NCBI GenBank assembly: GCA_031763025.1
Contig: JASSKH010000002.1
Coordinates: forward strand, 17,210,468 to 17,274,467
Length of the DNA stretch: 64,000 nt
From: Macrocystis pyrifera
Taxonomy: Eukaryota; Sar; Phaeophyceae; Laminariales; Laminariaceae
Direction of reading: 5' to 3'
Part shown: piece by piece, positions 43,568-53,608 of the stretch
Numbering within the stretch: the first letter of the stretch is position 1
How the letters are laid out: each line of letters opens with the position of its first letter
Notes under the pieces: generated by a model
Database searches by the model: none
Told to the model about the DNA's origin: nothing
Seen by the model: the letters and a program-made list of their open reading frames with translations, nothing else
Program-made: the position numbers and the translations under genes

Positions 43568-44447
43568 CCCATTAGACACATATAAAACTCGAGAATATCG
43601 CGATATTTGACCTTTAGAGCCAAATTATGTGCCTGACGAGTTTTATACGGACGTCGGGTGTAGGCGATATTTTCGCTATACGTGGTCCGCAACACACAAA
43701 TATATGCTTGGGGTATTTTTACCCCAAGCATTTTTACCCCAAGCATATATTTGTGTTCTCTTTTTTGTTGGTAGAGCCGAATTTTGTAGACAAGATTGGA
43801 CACACCTCAGACATAGCCTGTCTCCTGTACTCGGTCATCCGATCATCACGACGCCGCCATGAGCAACAACAGCGGCGGTGGACGCGACGACTTGGTTGAA
43901 TGCATAGGGCAGACAGGTTCTCCCGTGTGGTCGGGGACGGGCGGATGCCCGGGATGCCGGGGTTTAGCGACACCAGTCCAGAATCCAGTGTTCCGGCTAG
44001 GCGTCTCGACGATGGAGTCGCCCCAAATCCATGCCCCCAACAAGCCGTGCCACCCACCCTATCCGGCAACAAGCGGGTAGCGGTCGGCGCGCCGGATGCC
44101 CGGACAGGAGGAGGAGCCGCTTGGCGGCCACTTCATGTCGGGGCCATCGCCGTAACATGGGTTCTGGTGTGAACTCTACCTACCACAGCAGCAGCAGCAG
44201 CAGCCACGTCCTCTAGCCCATGTGATGTACATGCGTGCTTGACTTGCTGGAGGATGACGTGGACTGTCACCTAATTAATCAGACTCTTCATAATACACCC
44301 GAGTTTTATATCTCAGGTGCTTCTGGCAAAAAAGGTGATATTGAGTTTTATATCGAGGGATTTGCCAATACGGAAATCGCGATATTGAATTTGACGTAAA
44401 GATTCGAAATATCGCCCTCTCTTGAGTTTTATATATGTCTATTGGGG
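43568..44447. mobile_element. Inverted-repeat element with GAGTTTTATAT subterminal motifs
   Basis: The left end (CCCATTAGACACATATAAAA) and right end (read inverted CCCCAATAGACATATATAAA) share an imperfect inverted repeat of about 45 bp that includes AAAACTC and CGATATTT. GAGTTTTATA occurs at least five times near the ends in both orientations (about 43580, 43639, 44302, 44343, 44424), like transposase-binding subterminal repeats. No clear target duplication is visible. The middle is GC-richer and holds short overlapping plus frames (from ATG 43859, 73 codons; 43900-44172, 90 codons) without known domains. Confidence 0.5.
43694..43756. repeat. Near-perfect 22-bp hairpin
   Basis: The arms are ACACAAATATATGCTTGGGG plus TA on the left and the exact complement on the right, around a 19-20-base loop that contains a third partial copy (TTTACCCCAAGCATTTTT). 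It lies inside the inverted-repeat element and could extrude as a cruciform. Confidence 0.85.
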
Positions 44448-44631
44448 TTTCTGAAGAGGTGTACGTGTTCACATTGATTCATGCTTACATGGTGCCACCA
44501 CAACAATAACCCAAATTACGGTAATTGATTTCAGCATTGCTATTGTATTCCTCTGGGTACACGAGAATCGCGCAAACATAACCTACAACAAAAGCCCAGA
44601 CCATGCATCCTACCTACCAGGCTTTGTCCGG

Positions 44632-45309
44632 CTACGGTGCATCCTGCCCGTTCGGGCGTTGGTCCTCCGACCTGCGCGCTGCAGCATCTATTACCGAGCC
44701 CAAGAAAATAACATCTACCCGTCCAAACGCGTCAAATACTCGAATGGTGGGCTTCAAGGAAAAGCACCGCCCGCAGAGCCAAAGCGACTTGTGGCAGGAG
44801 CCGATAGTCCCTACCGGGTGTTGTCCAAGAGACTGCAACAACCTCCCGAGCGTTCTTCGGTTGATACCCTCGTTTTGGAGCTCGTTGATCACCCTCAGGG
44901 CGAAGGTGAAGTTCGGGAATGCCATTGTGTTGATCGACCGCAAGTAGACTGTCTTTTTGGCATGGTCTTGCTCATGGGGATTGAGATTGACCCCTGCGAT
45001 CTCCGAGCATGTTGAGAGGCCGCTGTGGTCACGCGTACACTGAGGATTGTGATTTTTTTCATGGGGGCCATCTGGGCCCAAGAAATATCCCGGATGTACG
45101 GCCTAGGTACGGGTGAGGGCGAGGCCCTTCCCCGGGTACCACCAAGTCGGAGTCATCGAAGGTGGTGTCGTGGAAAATCGCATCGTACCCGGCGACCTTG
45201 TCGTCCTTGGTGCTCTCATGCGGGGCGACGCCGGTAGCCAGGTGGACTTGAAGGGATTTCACGGAAAAGACACCAGCTCCAAATCCAATGCCGCTCCGGA
45301 CGGCATCTC
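44632..45309 (-). pseudogene. Decayed gene with SET-domain-like motif
   Basis: On the minus strand, a good acceptor (TTTACCTTGCCGCAG) ends at 45310. The following exon reads SGIGFGAGVFSVKSLQ, like the GxGxGVF motif that opens SET methyltransferase domains, then DDKVAGYDAIFHDTTFDDSD and YLGRTSGIFLG. Near 45070-45080 the reading shifts by one frame and continues KNHNPQCTRDHSGLSTCSEI then AGVNLNPHEQDHAKKTVYL, which could match the Asn-rich part of a SET domain, followed by a tail ending at 44632. The frame change suggests a pseudogene, an unseen short intron, or a sequencing error. SET assignment is tentative. No catalytic Tyr motif is clear. Confidence 0.35.
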
Positions 45310-45433
45310 CTGCGGCAAGGTAAATATGGGCACGGCTTGTCGCTGAGCAAAAAGGTGAAAGACACAGGCATCGCGACGCCACGACAGGCAGGATGGATCT
45401 ATTGCACGAGCCTTCGCTTCGGTGTGCAGCCAT

Positions 45434-46391
45434 ATTCTTTCAAGGGCCAAGCTACGGCAGTGTGCGCCTGTTTCGGCAACGAGAATTGTGTACAATGTGG
45501 TTCTGTGGTTGATAGCGAGAGCAACCTACAGTAGCAGATTGTGGTTCATGCAAGGCACTTCGGTTTGTGGGAGGCTTCCGCCCGCTACGCTCGCTCATAA
45601 GGAAGGGTGGAACAAAGTGCTGGTATGAAAGAAGTGGTCAGTGACCTATATTTAGGTAATAAAGTAACGACTTGCAAAATACCAACAGCACCATACTCCA
45701 GCAAAACGACTAGGACGCTGATTGCGTGCGTATGTGTACCAAATAAAATTTGGATGTGTACCAAATAAAATTTGGATGGAGAGAACATTAGGGCTGTAAT
45801 TTCGATTTTGTTGAAGTCAGTTTTTGGTTGAGTTAGTAATAGTATAGACTTTCTAATACAGTACTATAGAGCTCCTCGAGCGAGGAGCCCGAGAGAAAAA
45901 ATGGTGCATCTCAACTGTACTCGTAGCATGCGTCTATCTAATTAAGAAAAATATAAACAATATAATAACCTCCGCGCGTCACCAGCTAGCCTCTTGTACA
46001 TGGGGGCATATGTTGAAAACTTCGTTCTGAGATCACAGCGAGCTGTAGATGCTCCACGACCTACTGGTTCTCGCCAACTACGTCTGCTTGCTTACGTTGT
46101 CGCATTCTCATCGGCACCGGCGTGCTTTGTTGCTTTGTGCATAGCTAACTTCGCTGTGCTTGCGGCAGATCCTCGACGGCAACATGCTACCTCTCGGAGC
46201 TTCGCATATTTATTGTGATTCGAGCACAATAAGGAGGTGCTGAGCAAAGCGTGGACGAATCCGGTAATATATAAGTCTACTCTATGTGCCAATACAAGGC
46301 CCACGAAACAAATAGAAATGAGACAAAACGAGACCAAACAGTCGGAAGAAACCAAGTGAATATCGAAGAACAATCTCGAAATAATGAAAAA
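45434..46391. other. No gene supported
   Basis: Holds the phrase CCGCCCGCTACGCTCGCTCA at 45578-45597 (complement of repeats near 63688 and 63881), and a direct repeat of TACCAAATAAAATTTGGATG near 45738-45778. Short frames on both strands show no domain. Confidence 0.45.
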
Positions 46392-46394
46392 TAA

Positions 46395-47137
46395 GGGCCA
46401 TTCCTAACGAACAAAAAATCACGATTCGTGAGATTATAGTCTTGGATCATGATTTTTTTGTTTGAATCACGACAAAAAAAAAACACGATTCATGACGCCA
46501 ATTTCTTTAGATTTTCCCTAAAAAAGCACAAAATCACGATTCGCGACTTTTGTCGTGTCTCGAAATACGCCTGGTGAGGTACTACGCAACCCACGCGCAC
46601 CAACGCTATCCGAAGACTGGTACAGGGGCATGGCAGAGTCTGCTTCGCACGCCGCTTGTGGACAACGGGCGACTACCCAAAGACAGCGCTAGGTGCGGGC
46701 TAACGAGCACGTGGTGGCCTCGAAGTTTCGAGGAGGAGGAGCCACAGCTTGAAGACAAAGAGCGAAAATGATCTGAGATTGTCGCAGGCCAGGCCGGGCA
46801 GACGGCCTGCAAGATGGAATCTTGCAGACCCGGCTTGGCCGACGGTCGGTGAGATTGGAATCTCGCAGGCTGGGTCAGGCTTCGGCCCGTGGTTCGAATA
46901 TATCACGGGCCGGGCCACGCGCGGTCGGCCTGACCCGGCCTGACCGTGCCCCACTCGCGAGAGTTGGCTCTACCCGCAAACAGCGTTGGAATAGAGATAT
47001 CGGATTTTTTACAATATCAAAGTATCGCGAAACGTGACGTTTTTCGTTTTTTTTTTTTCGTTAGAAGTGAAACGTCACGGATCGCGATTCATTTTCATGC
47101 CACCGTGATTTTTTGTTGGTTCGTTACGAACGGCCCT
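46395..47137. mobile_element. PIF/Harbinger-like non-autonomous element, single copy
   Basis: Starts GGGCCATTCCTAACGAAC and ends with the complement of GGGCCGTTCGTAACGAAC, with TAA at 46392-46394 and 47138-47140. The interior is the inverted equivalent of one unit of the 810-2294 dimer, including the GC-rich centre and TCACGATTCGTGA-type palindromes at both sides. 743 bp, no transposase. Confidence 0.85.
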
Positions 47138-47140
47138 AAG

Positions 47141-47735
47141 AAAGATAACCTGAAAGCACGAAACCAAAACGGTTAATAGAAAGGAAATCGGAAAACACGA
47201 AATAAAAAGAATACACAGGTATCGAAGGAACGAAAACCAGGAAGTAGGCAATGAAAGAAAAGGCAAAAGGATCGTGGGCAATTCAAATATGAAAAACAAG
47301 GTATATTTCAGGTGGGAGCTCTAAAAGGACATGCTCCTCGTAGAATAAGCCTTAACTGCGAAGATTTTGTCAGATAATGTCACCGCCTGGAGCACGAAGG
47401 AGGATAGCGGCGCAAAACGCGTGCGGAATACGCAATCCTCACATAAATTCCCACCTGCACGCCGCCTCTCTTCGTCACCTTTCGGTTTTAGGCCATCCAC
47501 AACATAGTCTTCTTTCGCCTGTACGTAAACATACATCGGCATGGCGTAAACATATATGGGCATGGGTACCGTCAGCTCGTACAAATATTTCCTTAAGTGC
47601 TTCATCTCTGCAGAAAGAAAACGAGTAATCATCAGCACGGCTCATGATATTTCCGCTCTCGCTATTCCACGACAACATTCTATAATAGATCATCAGAACG
47701 ACATGTGTCTCCAGATTTTTCCTGGCCTCCTCACC
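47141..47735. other. No gene seen
   Basis: A/G-rich on the left, with short overlapping frames on both strands. No domain, repeat or RNA gene recognised. Confidence 0.4.
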
Positions 47736-48782
47736 CTACACTCTCAATATGTCTGTTCCACGAACTTTTAAGACCAAGCTTGGCGGTGCTCCCCATTTGT
47801 CCGTGTTGAACGTGCTTACCTTCGCGTATGACCGTAAGCCTCGCATCACCGTGGGAAACAGGGATGTGCCATCCTTGTCCACAAGCAAGTCCCCTTTCCC
47901 GCTTTCACCACCGACAAGTAAATGGGGCAACGATGGTACCTTCCCATTCCTTGCGCCAACCGCGACTATGAGAAGTTCGTACAAGAACTTTTCCGCATCG
48001 TGACGGCCCGTGGCGCCCATCACCTCATACCCTTCTTCGTTCTCGAGCGATGGCATTGCTCCGGACCTAGTGTTCCAAACGGAAAAGGAGGGAGGGCCCG
48101 CTTCCAGAGTCCAGCCATCAGCCGCGAGATCGATCGAGCTCACTCCGGATTCCTGTGCCTTCCGGAGCCAGTGGTACGTGAAAACAAGCACCTCGAAGAG
48201 CGACAAAGTCCTTATCCCTTCCCGCATCAGGCACCCAAGAGACCTTGTGACCGCCAAGAAACTGGACTTCCCTGCGAAGATGCTCTTGTTGCTAGAACGA
48301 CGGAGAAGCTCGTGCACATCCACCCGGCTCTGCACACCGGGCTGAGGCAAGGAAGCCTCCTTCAGGGCGTAAACGTCGGCAGTGCTCTCCCGTACGGGTT
48401 CAATGGGGAATGAGCAAGGTTTGACTTGCAGAGAGTTGAATCCGCTGTGACTTCCAAGGTGCGCGAGCTGAGGAAGGTAGACGCGCGGGAGCGAAGAAGC
48501 CCCATCATTCTCCATCGCATGTGGTTCTCCGGTGATGCCAACCGCGCCCCCACCGTCACCAAGCCGGGGGACTCTTCCTCCGTTCTCCAGCATATCCGCC
48601 CGCCGCCGTGCGATCTGAGCGGCAGCCTTGCATGCGGCGTCGTACACGATCAAAATAGGTGCTCTCTGTGTCGTGGAATGCAAGTAGAGGAAATATGTCA
48701 AGGAGACGTGAGCAGTATTGGTAATATATTCAAGACACTTTAACGGCAACGACAATGTATTGGGGTGACCATACCGGAACAA
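47736..48782 (-). CDS. Uncharacterised open frame, 348 codons
   Basis: The longest host-type frame in the window. It is bounded by a stop just upstream and opens with TTG; the first ATG is near 48593 (codon 64), so it may be an exon whose acceptor lies upstream. A CACGACACAG acceptor-like site sits before codon 41. The sequence is well mixed and protein-like: ILIVYDAACKAAAQIARRRA near residue 43, VDVHELLRRSSNKSIFAG near 158, EVLVFTYHWLRKAQ near 200, HDAEKFLYELLIVAVGARN near 262. The YDAAC phrase loosely recalls the YDxxC motif of KDZ-type transposases, but nothing else supports that. No family assigned. The plus frames across it (48010-48413) are shadows. Confidence 0.4.
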   Translation of the reverse strand: MFRYGHPNTLSLPLKCLEYITNTAHVSLTYFLYLHSTTQRAPILIVYDAACKAAAQIARRRADMLENGGRVPRLGDGGGAVGITGEPHAMENDGASSLPRVYLPQLAHLGSHSGFNSLQVKPCSFPIEPVRESTADVYALKEASLPQPGVQSRVDVHELLRRSSNKSIFAGKSSFLAVTRSLGCLMREGIRTLSLFEVLVFTYHWLRKAQESGVSSIDLAADGWTLEAGPPSFSVWNTRSGAMPSLENEEGYEVMGATGRHDAEKFLYELLIVAVGARNGKVPSLPHLLVGGESGKGDLLVDKDGTSLFPTVMRGLRSYAKVSTFNTDKWGAPPSLVLKVRGTDILRV

Positions 48783-50118
48783 TCTTTACGGAACAATCTT
48801 TACGGAACGGTTCCACGTTGTGCACCAGCGTTTCGACGCCAATAGTGCTGCACGTTATTCCCCATACCGAGGAAAGATGGAAGTAGAGGTGCTCTTTTTA
48901 CAATTATAATAGGTAATTAGCTTGCACCTGACGTGGACAACATACCGACGTTCGCAAACACCAAGCGATACACCTGTGCTTTCCGTGTTTCTCGCCGCCC
49001 GCCAGCAACGGAGAGGGAGTGAAAAAGTAAATAATAGGTAAACCTACGCACCTGGCATCTATTTTGAGCAATTTATAGGTACAGTACACACAGCGGTTCA
49101 CTCGGGAAAAGACTTCATGGCCTTCCCTCGAATGGGTCAGCGCCCGATCGTATATCCCTATTGTTGGCTGAAAGGTTCCAGATACACCTACATCTCTGTG
49201 GCTGCTCAAGTTGGGCTTCACCTATCTTTGGCTTCAACTGTACCTATAACTGGCAAAACCTGTACCTACAAGGGACCTCTTTCCCAAGTACGAAAGATTC
49301 TGCTAGCCAACTGCCCAGTTTCTTACTGGGTGTTTACTGAGGGTGCGGTAGTCTGTGTAAAAAGCACGCCTCCCCCGCAAAGGGTGATTCCGCAAATTGA
49401 TCGTAATTTTTTTTGTTTGCCACCTGGCCCCGACGGCCCTGTGGCCACAGTTCAGTTTCAGAAAAGGGTGCAATTGAGCCATTCATAGGTACTATGAGGA
49501 GCTGGCGAATCAGACGGAGGGCCAGCACACCTTCCCCGAGTACAATGTGTCGTGTACTTCAATGGCTCAAAAGGCATAGCCGCTCGTATACCAATTTTGG
49601 ATTCGCAAAGTATTCATCTTGTGTGCACGGGAACAGCACCATCCGCATAAAATCTAAAATAGAAGCTCAGTCTGTAATTGCCCCCTTCCCTCCCCTCGAC
49701 TATTTTGCCTTTTTTTACGTACAAGGAGCGTCTATTAGAGCAGCAGTGAGTAGTAGTCGTATAAACAGTAGTATTAATAGTACAAAAGAAGTAGTATCGT
49801 ATCAGTACAGCAGTACCACGTATAGTAGCAGTGGCAACAGTCGCACAATAGTAAATATAGTATAGCTGTCGCTAGGAACTCTCGAAGCAGGATGGATGGC
49901 TGACCGTAGTTGTTGATATTGCCTCATCACTATGCTTTAGACATACGTCGTCACAAGACAAGCTCCGATAAATAAGTATCAGATGTAATGTTAAATGGTC
50001 TGCACCTGACACATCCAACAGAGCTGTTCGTAGCAGGTGCCACCACTACTATTGATACTGCTGTACGATATCTACAACAGAGCTCTCCAAACAAACTTCG
50101 GAACATGCACAGCCTCAC
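48783..50118. other. No clear gene; possible 3' part of the next gene on the minus strand
   Basis: Plus frames at 49117-49488 (123 codons) and 49413-49865 (150 codons) overlap each other and have no recognised domain. 49740-49860 is rich in GTAGTA/CAGTAG trinucleotides. The spliced minus gene at 50119-51457 ends here at a donor, so a later exon may lie in this interval, but I could not place it. Confidence 0.4.
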
Positions 50119-51457
50119 CTTACACATCAGCCGACGCTCCATGCTCATCCTTCTCGATGACCCAGATTTTTCACCTCCGGCGCTAGCGTTGAAATCCTTG
50201 ACATTTGCCCAATTCAACTCGCAGGTTCGAGCTCGGCCCTCGTGAACTGCGTAGAAGCCCGTATCGCCCATTTTCACAAGTGGCCACACCCCTTCATCCC
50301 TTGCTCGCTCCACCACACCTACTAACGCCGTTGCGTCTTTGCCGGAAAGGTATTTTTTTCTCTTCAGCCATCCGGATGCTTTGCATTAGCTCGTCCAATG
50401 TCCTCTGGCTTCCAACCACCACCAGGGTTGCCTTCTTAGCGCGCCCTTGTCTCAAATGTTCAAATGCCACTCTAGCATGTTTGCAAACGCTCGAAGCAGG
50501 ACTGGGCACGTTGTCGTTCTCCGCCAAAGTCTGGCGTCGCCCATGAGACATGGTCGACATCCTGCAATGAAACCGGAGGTTGACAATTGGACCGGGGAGA
50601 ATCAGTAAGGCGTAGACGTGACTGGTCAGCGTCAAACAGCACATGAGCCAGTTCTTACATCGGACCGCGCGTACCAGTTGCAGATTTCTTCTCTAACTGG
50701 TATCCTTTAACAGCCATAGCGCTCGTCGGTATTATGATGGTCGCGAGGCTCAAGTACTCATGCAAACAATTCGACAGTGACTACCGAGATCCGGCAACTC
50801 GGCGTTCTCGCGAGAAACGCGGTGCCTTGAAACGGACCTACCAGGGAAGTACCACAGGTTTTTTCAACGCAAATGGCAGCTCTCAGAACACAGGGGGAAA
50901 TTTACACCGTATATCGTGCTAATGCTGTGAGACAACGAAAGCACGGCTAACTAGACCAGAAGCAAAAACGACACAGATAGCCGGGGCGTACACGTACCCG
51001 GGGTCAGATACCACGAGACACTGCCGGCACAATGAACAACGTAAGGAAGGAAGCGTGGTGCAATATTAATTCACAAGCATTGTTTAAACTCACTCATGGC
51101 AGTCGCTCCGCGAGCAGGAGCTACGGTTAGAATGGGTGTCCACGGCGGTCACCACCCTATTCTGCCCAGAAGAGGTGCACACCGATACAGTCGTGTAGTC
51201 CGAACCTAGTTCTCGCGGCAAGATGAAAACGTCTTCATGCTTCTTGCGCGGCGCTGAAAACACTCGACCACTGGCCTGGTGTCCCGGCCCCCTCGATCCG
51301 TGCCCTCGCCCATTGACCCTCCCAGCCGGCTGGCGGGGTGCACTTACACGCTTCGTCCGGCAACTGAACGGGTTGGAATCAACACAATAGTGACCCAGCA
51401 CATAACCAAGAACAACGACGAAAACGATGGTCGATAATTACGAGTATTAGTAGACAT
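50119..51457 (-). CDS. Candidate spliced gene with N-terminal hydrophobic segment
   Basis: Three exons join in frame. Exon 1 51457-51348 starts ATG and encodes MSTNTRNYRPSFSSLFLVMC... with a hydrophobic core of about 16 residues and a TRSVAG end, like a signal peptide or anchor. It stops at a GTAAGT donor. A 77-bp intron ends GGCCAG. Exon 2 is 51270-51094 (KKHEDVFILPRELGSDYTT ... SCSRSDCHE) and ends at GTGAGT. A 532-bp intron ends CATTGCAG. Exon 3 starts at 50561 (MSTMSHGRRQTL ... ATLVVVGSQRTLDELMQS). The reading changes frame at a run of seven A (50353-50359), after which DATALVGVVERARDEGVWP continues to an AAG-GTGAGG donor at 50118. The A-run suggests a one-base sequence error, a real frameshift, or decay. 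Family unknown. The end of the gene is not found. Confidence 0.4.
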
Positions 51458-52221
51458 CTCCATAGCACCAGGTACTCGTAGTCACCACGATTGATAGAGG
51501 TGGGTACCGTCAGAGAAAAAAAAACCGTTTTACGGTGGTTCTTGGAAACTCAGCAGGGGTCTGCGAGTACTCCTAACCCTAACCCTATTTAAGCTAAATG
51601 ACCGGACTTTGTTCTGCCCAGTTAAACCGGTTGGTTAAACCAGTTAACCGGTTGACGGATATAACCGGCAGTTCGCTGGTCTGACCTGTGAACGACCAGG
51701 ACCAACACTTTGTTCGTGATTGTATTGGCTGAAAAGGAGAGCTACTGCTGTAGTCGTTGATTGTTGTTTTTTGTTCTCACTGCAACAGCAGTGGGGGCCC
51801 GGAAATCGCAAACGTCATTTTCGCGCTGGGGCTCGCAGTTTTATTTTGTGTGCTCTCATCCAAGTCTCATCAGCTACATTTCTTAAAATATAGGTTATTA
51901 TTTTCTATTAATAGGACAAATTTCGACCGTTTTCAGTGTTTTTCGTTTCTTTTTTTTGCAAGTATCGCAAAAAACGAATCTATCTCATGTATACTTCGTA
52001 TACGAGTGAAAACCACAGAGCACTCCTCGTAGATATTGACCACAAGGGCGACTGCACGGGCTCACGGGATGAAAATAATTTTATGGTTTTGGCGGTAGGG
52101 GACACAGCACTGAAACGACCGTAAGCACATGCATATGCATACCATAGCAGTCTTATTGATGGCAACATTTCTGAAAGTTTGGTGTTTAGGCGTCTCTTAT
52201 CAAGTGCCAAGCTCCGGAACG
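51458..52221. other. Intergenic; CCCTAA run and AACCGGTT cluster
   Basis: Two and a half telomere-like CCCTAA units lie at about 51571-51585. At 51618-51665 AACCGG/GGTTAA elements recur (TTAAACCGGTT, GGTTAAACC, GTTAACCGGTT), giving overlapping palindromes. An A-run is at 51518-51526. No gene is supported in 51757-52124 despite a 91-codon frame. Confidence 0.5.
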
Positions 52222-52465
52222 GCCTCGTTTCTTACCTCAGGTAGGCGTCGATCGCATCTGTTTCTCACGTGACTGTTTCTTATCTTTTTGCTCGTTTTGA
52301 GCTGTGTTTCTTACACTCAATTTCCCGTTTTGTTGGACGGAGCGGCCTCGTTTCTTACCTCGGGTATGCGCCAATCGCATCTTTTTTTAATATGGCTGTT
52401 TCTTATCGTGTTGCCCGTTTTGGGCTGTGTTCTTTTACACCCAATTTCCTATTTTACTGGACATT
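52222..52465. repeat. Tandem duplication, unit about 121 bp
   Basis: GGCCTCGTTTCTTACCTC, GGTA(G/T)GCG, AATCGCATCT-like, CTGTTTCTTAT, CCGTTTTG(A/G)GCTGTGT and CCAATTTCC-type phrases occur in the same order in 52222-52342 and 52343-52465. By eye identity is near 80 percent, so it is not recent. Confidence 0.8.
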
Positions 52466-52804
52466 TTAGCCTTTCTTTCTCAGCAGAATACTTGTTTCAT
52501 AGAGTACCAGGTACCAGGGACTGTATGTATATAGTCTTGCGATATCCAACAAGAAAAAACATGTCTCTGCTGTAGTCCGTTACGTATACCAGGTATACAC
52601 ACCAGGTATTGGTATACATCTGGCACCGGTATCGGCATGGTGAGAGCTCTGCTTGAGAGCTGTGCTTCCGCGGACCGAAACGAAACGTCCAGCGTTGTCT
52701 GTGAGAGACCAAAGTTCGATTCTGTGATTCTGTGGTGCATTGCTGTATTTATTAAACCCGGTTCAATTCTTGCCGGGTGAGGGGGATGCTTCGGGGACAA
52801 TCAC
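52466..52804. other. No gene seen
   Basis: Contains repeated ACCAGGTA(C/T) phrases (52507-52620) of the kind scattered through the window. Possibly the 3' flank of the Cys-rich gene. Confidence 0.4.
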
Positions 52805-53266
52805 TCACTTGACACAGTCGCACTTGCTGCTCGGTATGTTGTTGTGTACACAGCACTTCCGGTCCATGCCAGCATTGAAGGCGTTCTTGCCTCTCATGTG
52901 GCTCGCGCAGACCCACCGCTCGCACGTGGCCGATTGAGGACAAAGCTTCCTCCTTTGCCTGCAGTCTTCTTGCTTTCCGCTGCACTGGCTGCACCTCTTC
53001 AGATACGTGAAGTTTTGCCTCCGCTTTGTGCTGCTAGCAGATCTCCCACCCGCAGTCTGCCTGCCATGTTCGTCTTGGGCACTTGGCTCGCGCGTTGGCT
53101 CCGAAACTGCACCAGCGGATTTCCCAGCTCCGCCAGCTTCATCACCGACATATCCACCGAGTCCGCCGGTTGCACCATCAAGGTGATGGTCGCTTCGCCC
53201 GCTCCCTAATGCTGCCGCTGGTGGTGGTGGTGGTGGTGGCGGTGGTGGTGCATATGTGCCGTCCAT
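52805..53266 (-). CDS. Small protein: proline run, Gly/Ala linker, Cys-rich C-terminus
   Basis: An ATG at 53266 gives about 153 residues. MDGTYA is followed by a run of ten prolines (from a GGT repeat), then a Gly/Ser/Ala-rich linker to about residue 85, then a compact C-terminal domain of about 65 residues: KRCSQCSGKQEDCRQRRKLC, CERWVCASHMRGKNAFNAGM, DRKCCVHNN and a final CDCVK. The eleven or so Cys and several His suggest zinc binding. The arrangement loosely recalls the Cys-rich tails of piggyBac-type transposases, but no transposase body is present and the match is weak. The frame is open upstream of the ATG for about 18 codons to a stop, so an upstream exon is possible. Confidence 0.5.
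   Translation of the reverse strand: MDGTYAPPPPPPPPPPAAALGSGRSDHHLDGATGGLGGYVGDEAGGAGKSAGAVSEPTREPSAQDEHGRQTAGGRSASSTKRRQNFTYLKRCSQCSGKQEDCRQRRKLCPQSATCERWVCASHMRGKNAFNAGMDRKCCVHNNIPSSKCDCVK
53219..53250. repeat. (GGT)n microsatellite
   Basis: Codes for the poly-Pro run of the Cys-rich protein on the minus strand. Confidence 0.9.
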
Positions 53267-53495
53267 ACCATCCACGGTTTTGTCCCCAGTTGTTCTGCGG
53301 TGTGTTGCGGCCGAGGCGAACCCCCACCGCTACTCTTCGTACAGCAGAGTAACAGAGTAACGCTCAGCAAGCAGCAGCCAGTTTTAAACAGCAGTAAACA
53401 TGAGCTGTTCAAAGTCGAAGAAACACGATCGGTTGTCCAGCCGTCGGTAGATCAGGACGCAAAATGATTGGCCTGCATATCTACCTACAGCACTT

Positions 53496-53540
53496 TTCAT
53501 TCCCCGATTCCTATACTTTATCCAATATAATAATTCAGGT
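53496..53540. repeat. Dispersed repeat, inverted copy of 28063-28107
   Basis: A perfect 25-base match (complement of GATAAAGTATAGGAATCGGG plus GAATG) with weaker similarity continuing about 20 bases further, to ACCTGAA. The same sequence abuts the end of repeat unit B. Confidence 0.7.
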
Positions 53541-53587
53541 CTCTCGTAAAGGCTACTGGTACCGGGCCAGCTTTTAATTAATTTAAT

Positions 53588-53608
53588 TTCGGGGGCGAAG
53601 CCCCGAAA
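53588..53608. repeat. GC hairpin
   Basis: TTTCGGGG and CCCCGAAA around a short GCGAAG loop. One of several palindromes in the window built around GAAGC. Confidence 0.75.

Noticed and set aside
48010-48413. Plus-strand frames over the 348-codon minus frame
   Set aside because: They overlap each other and the longer minus frame, which has the better composition.
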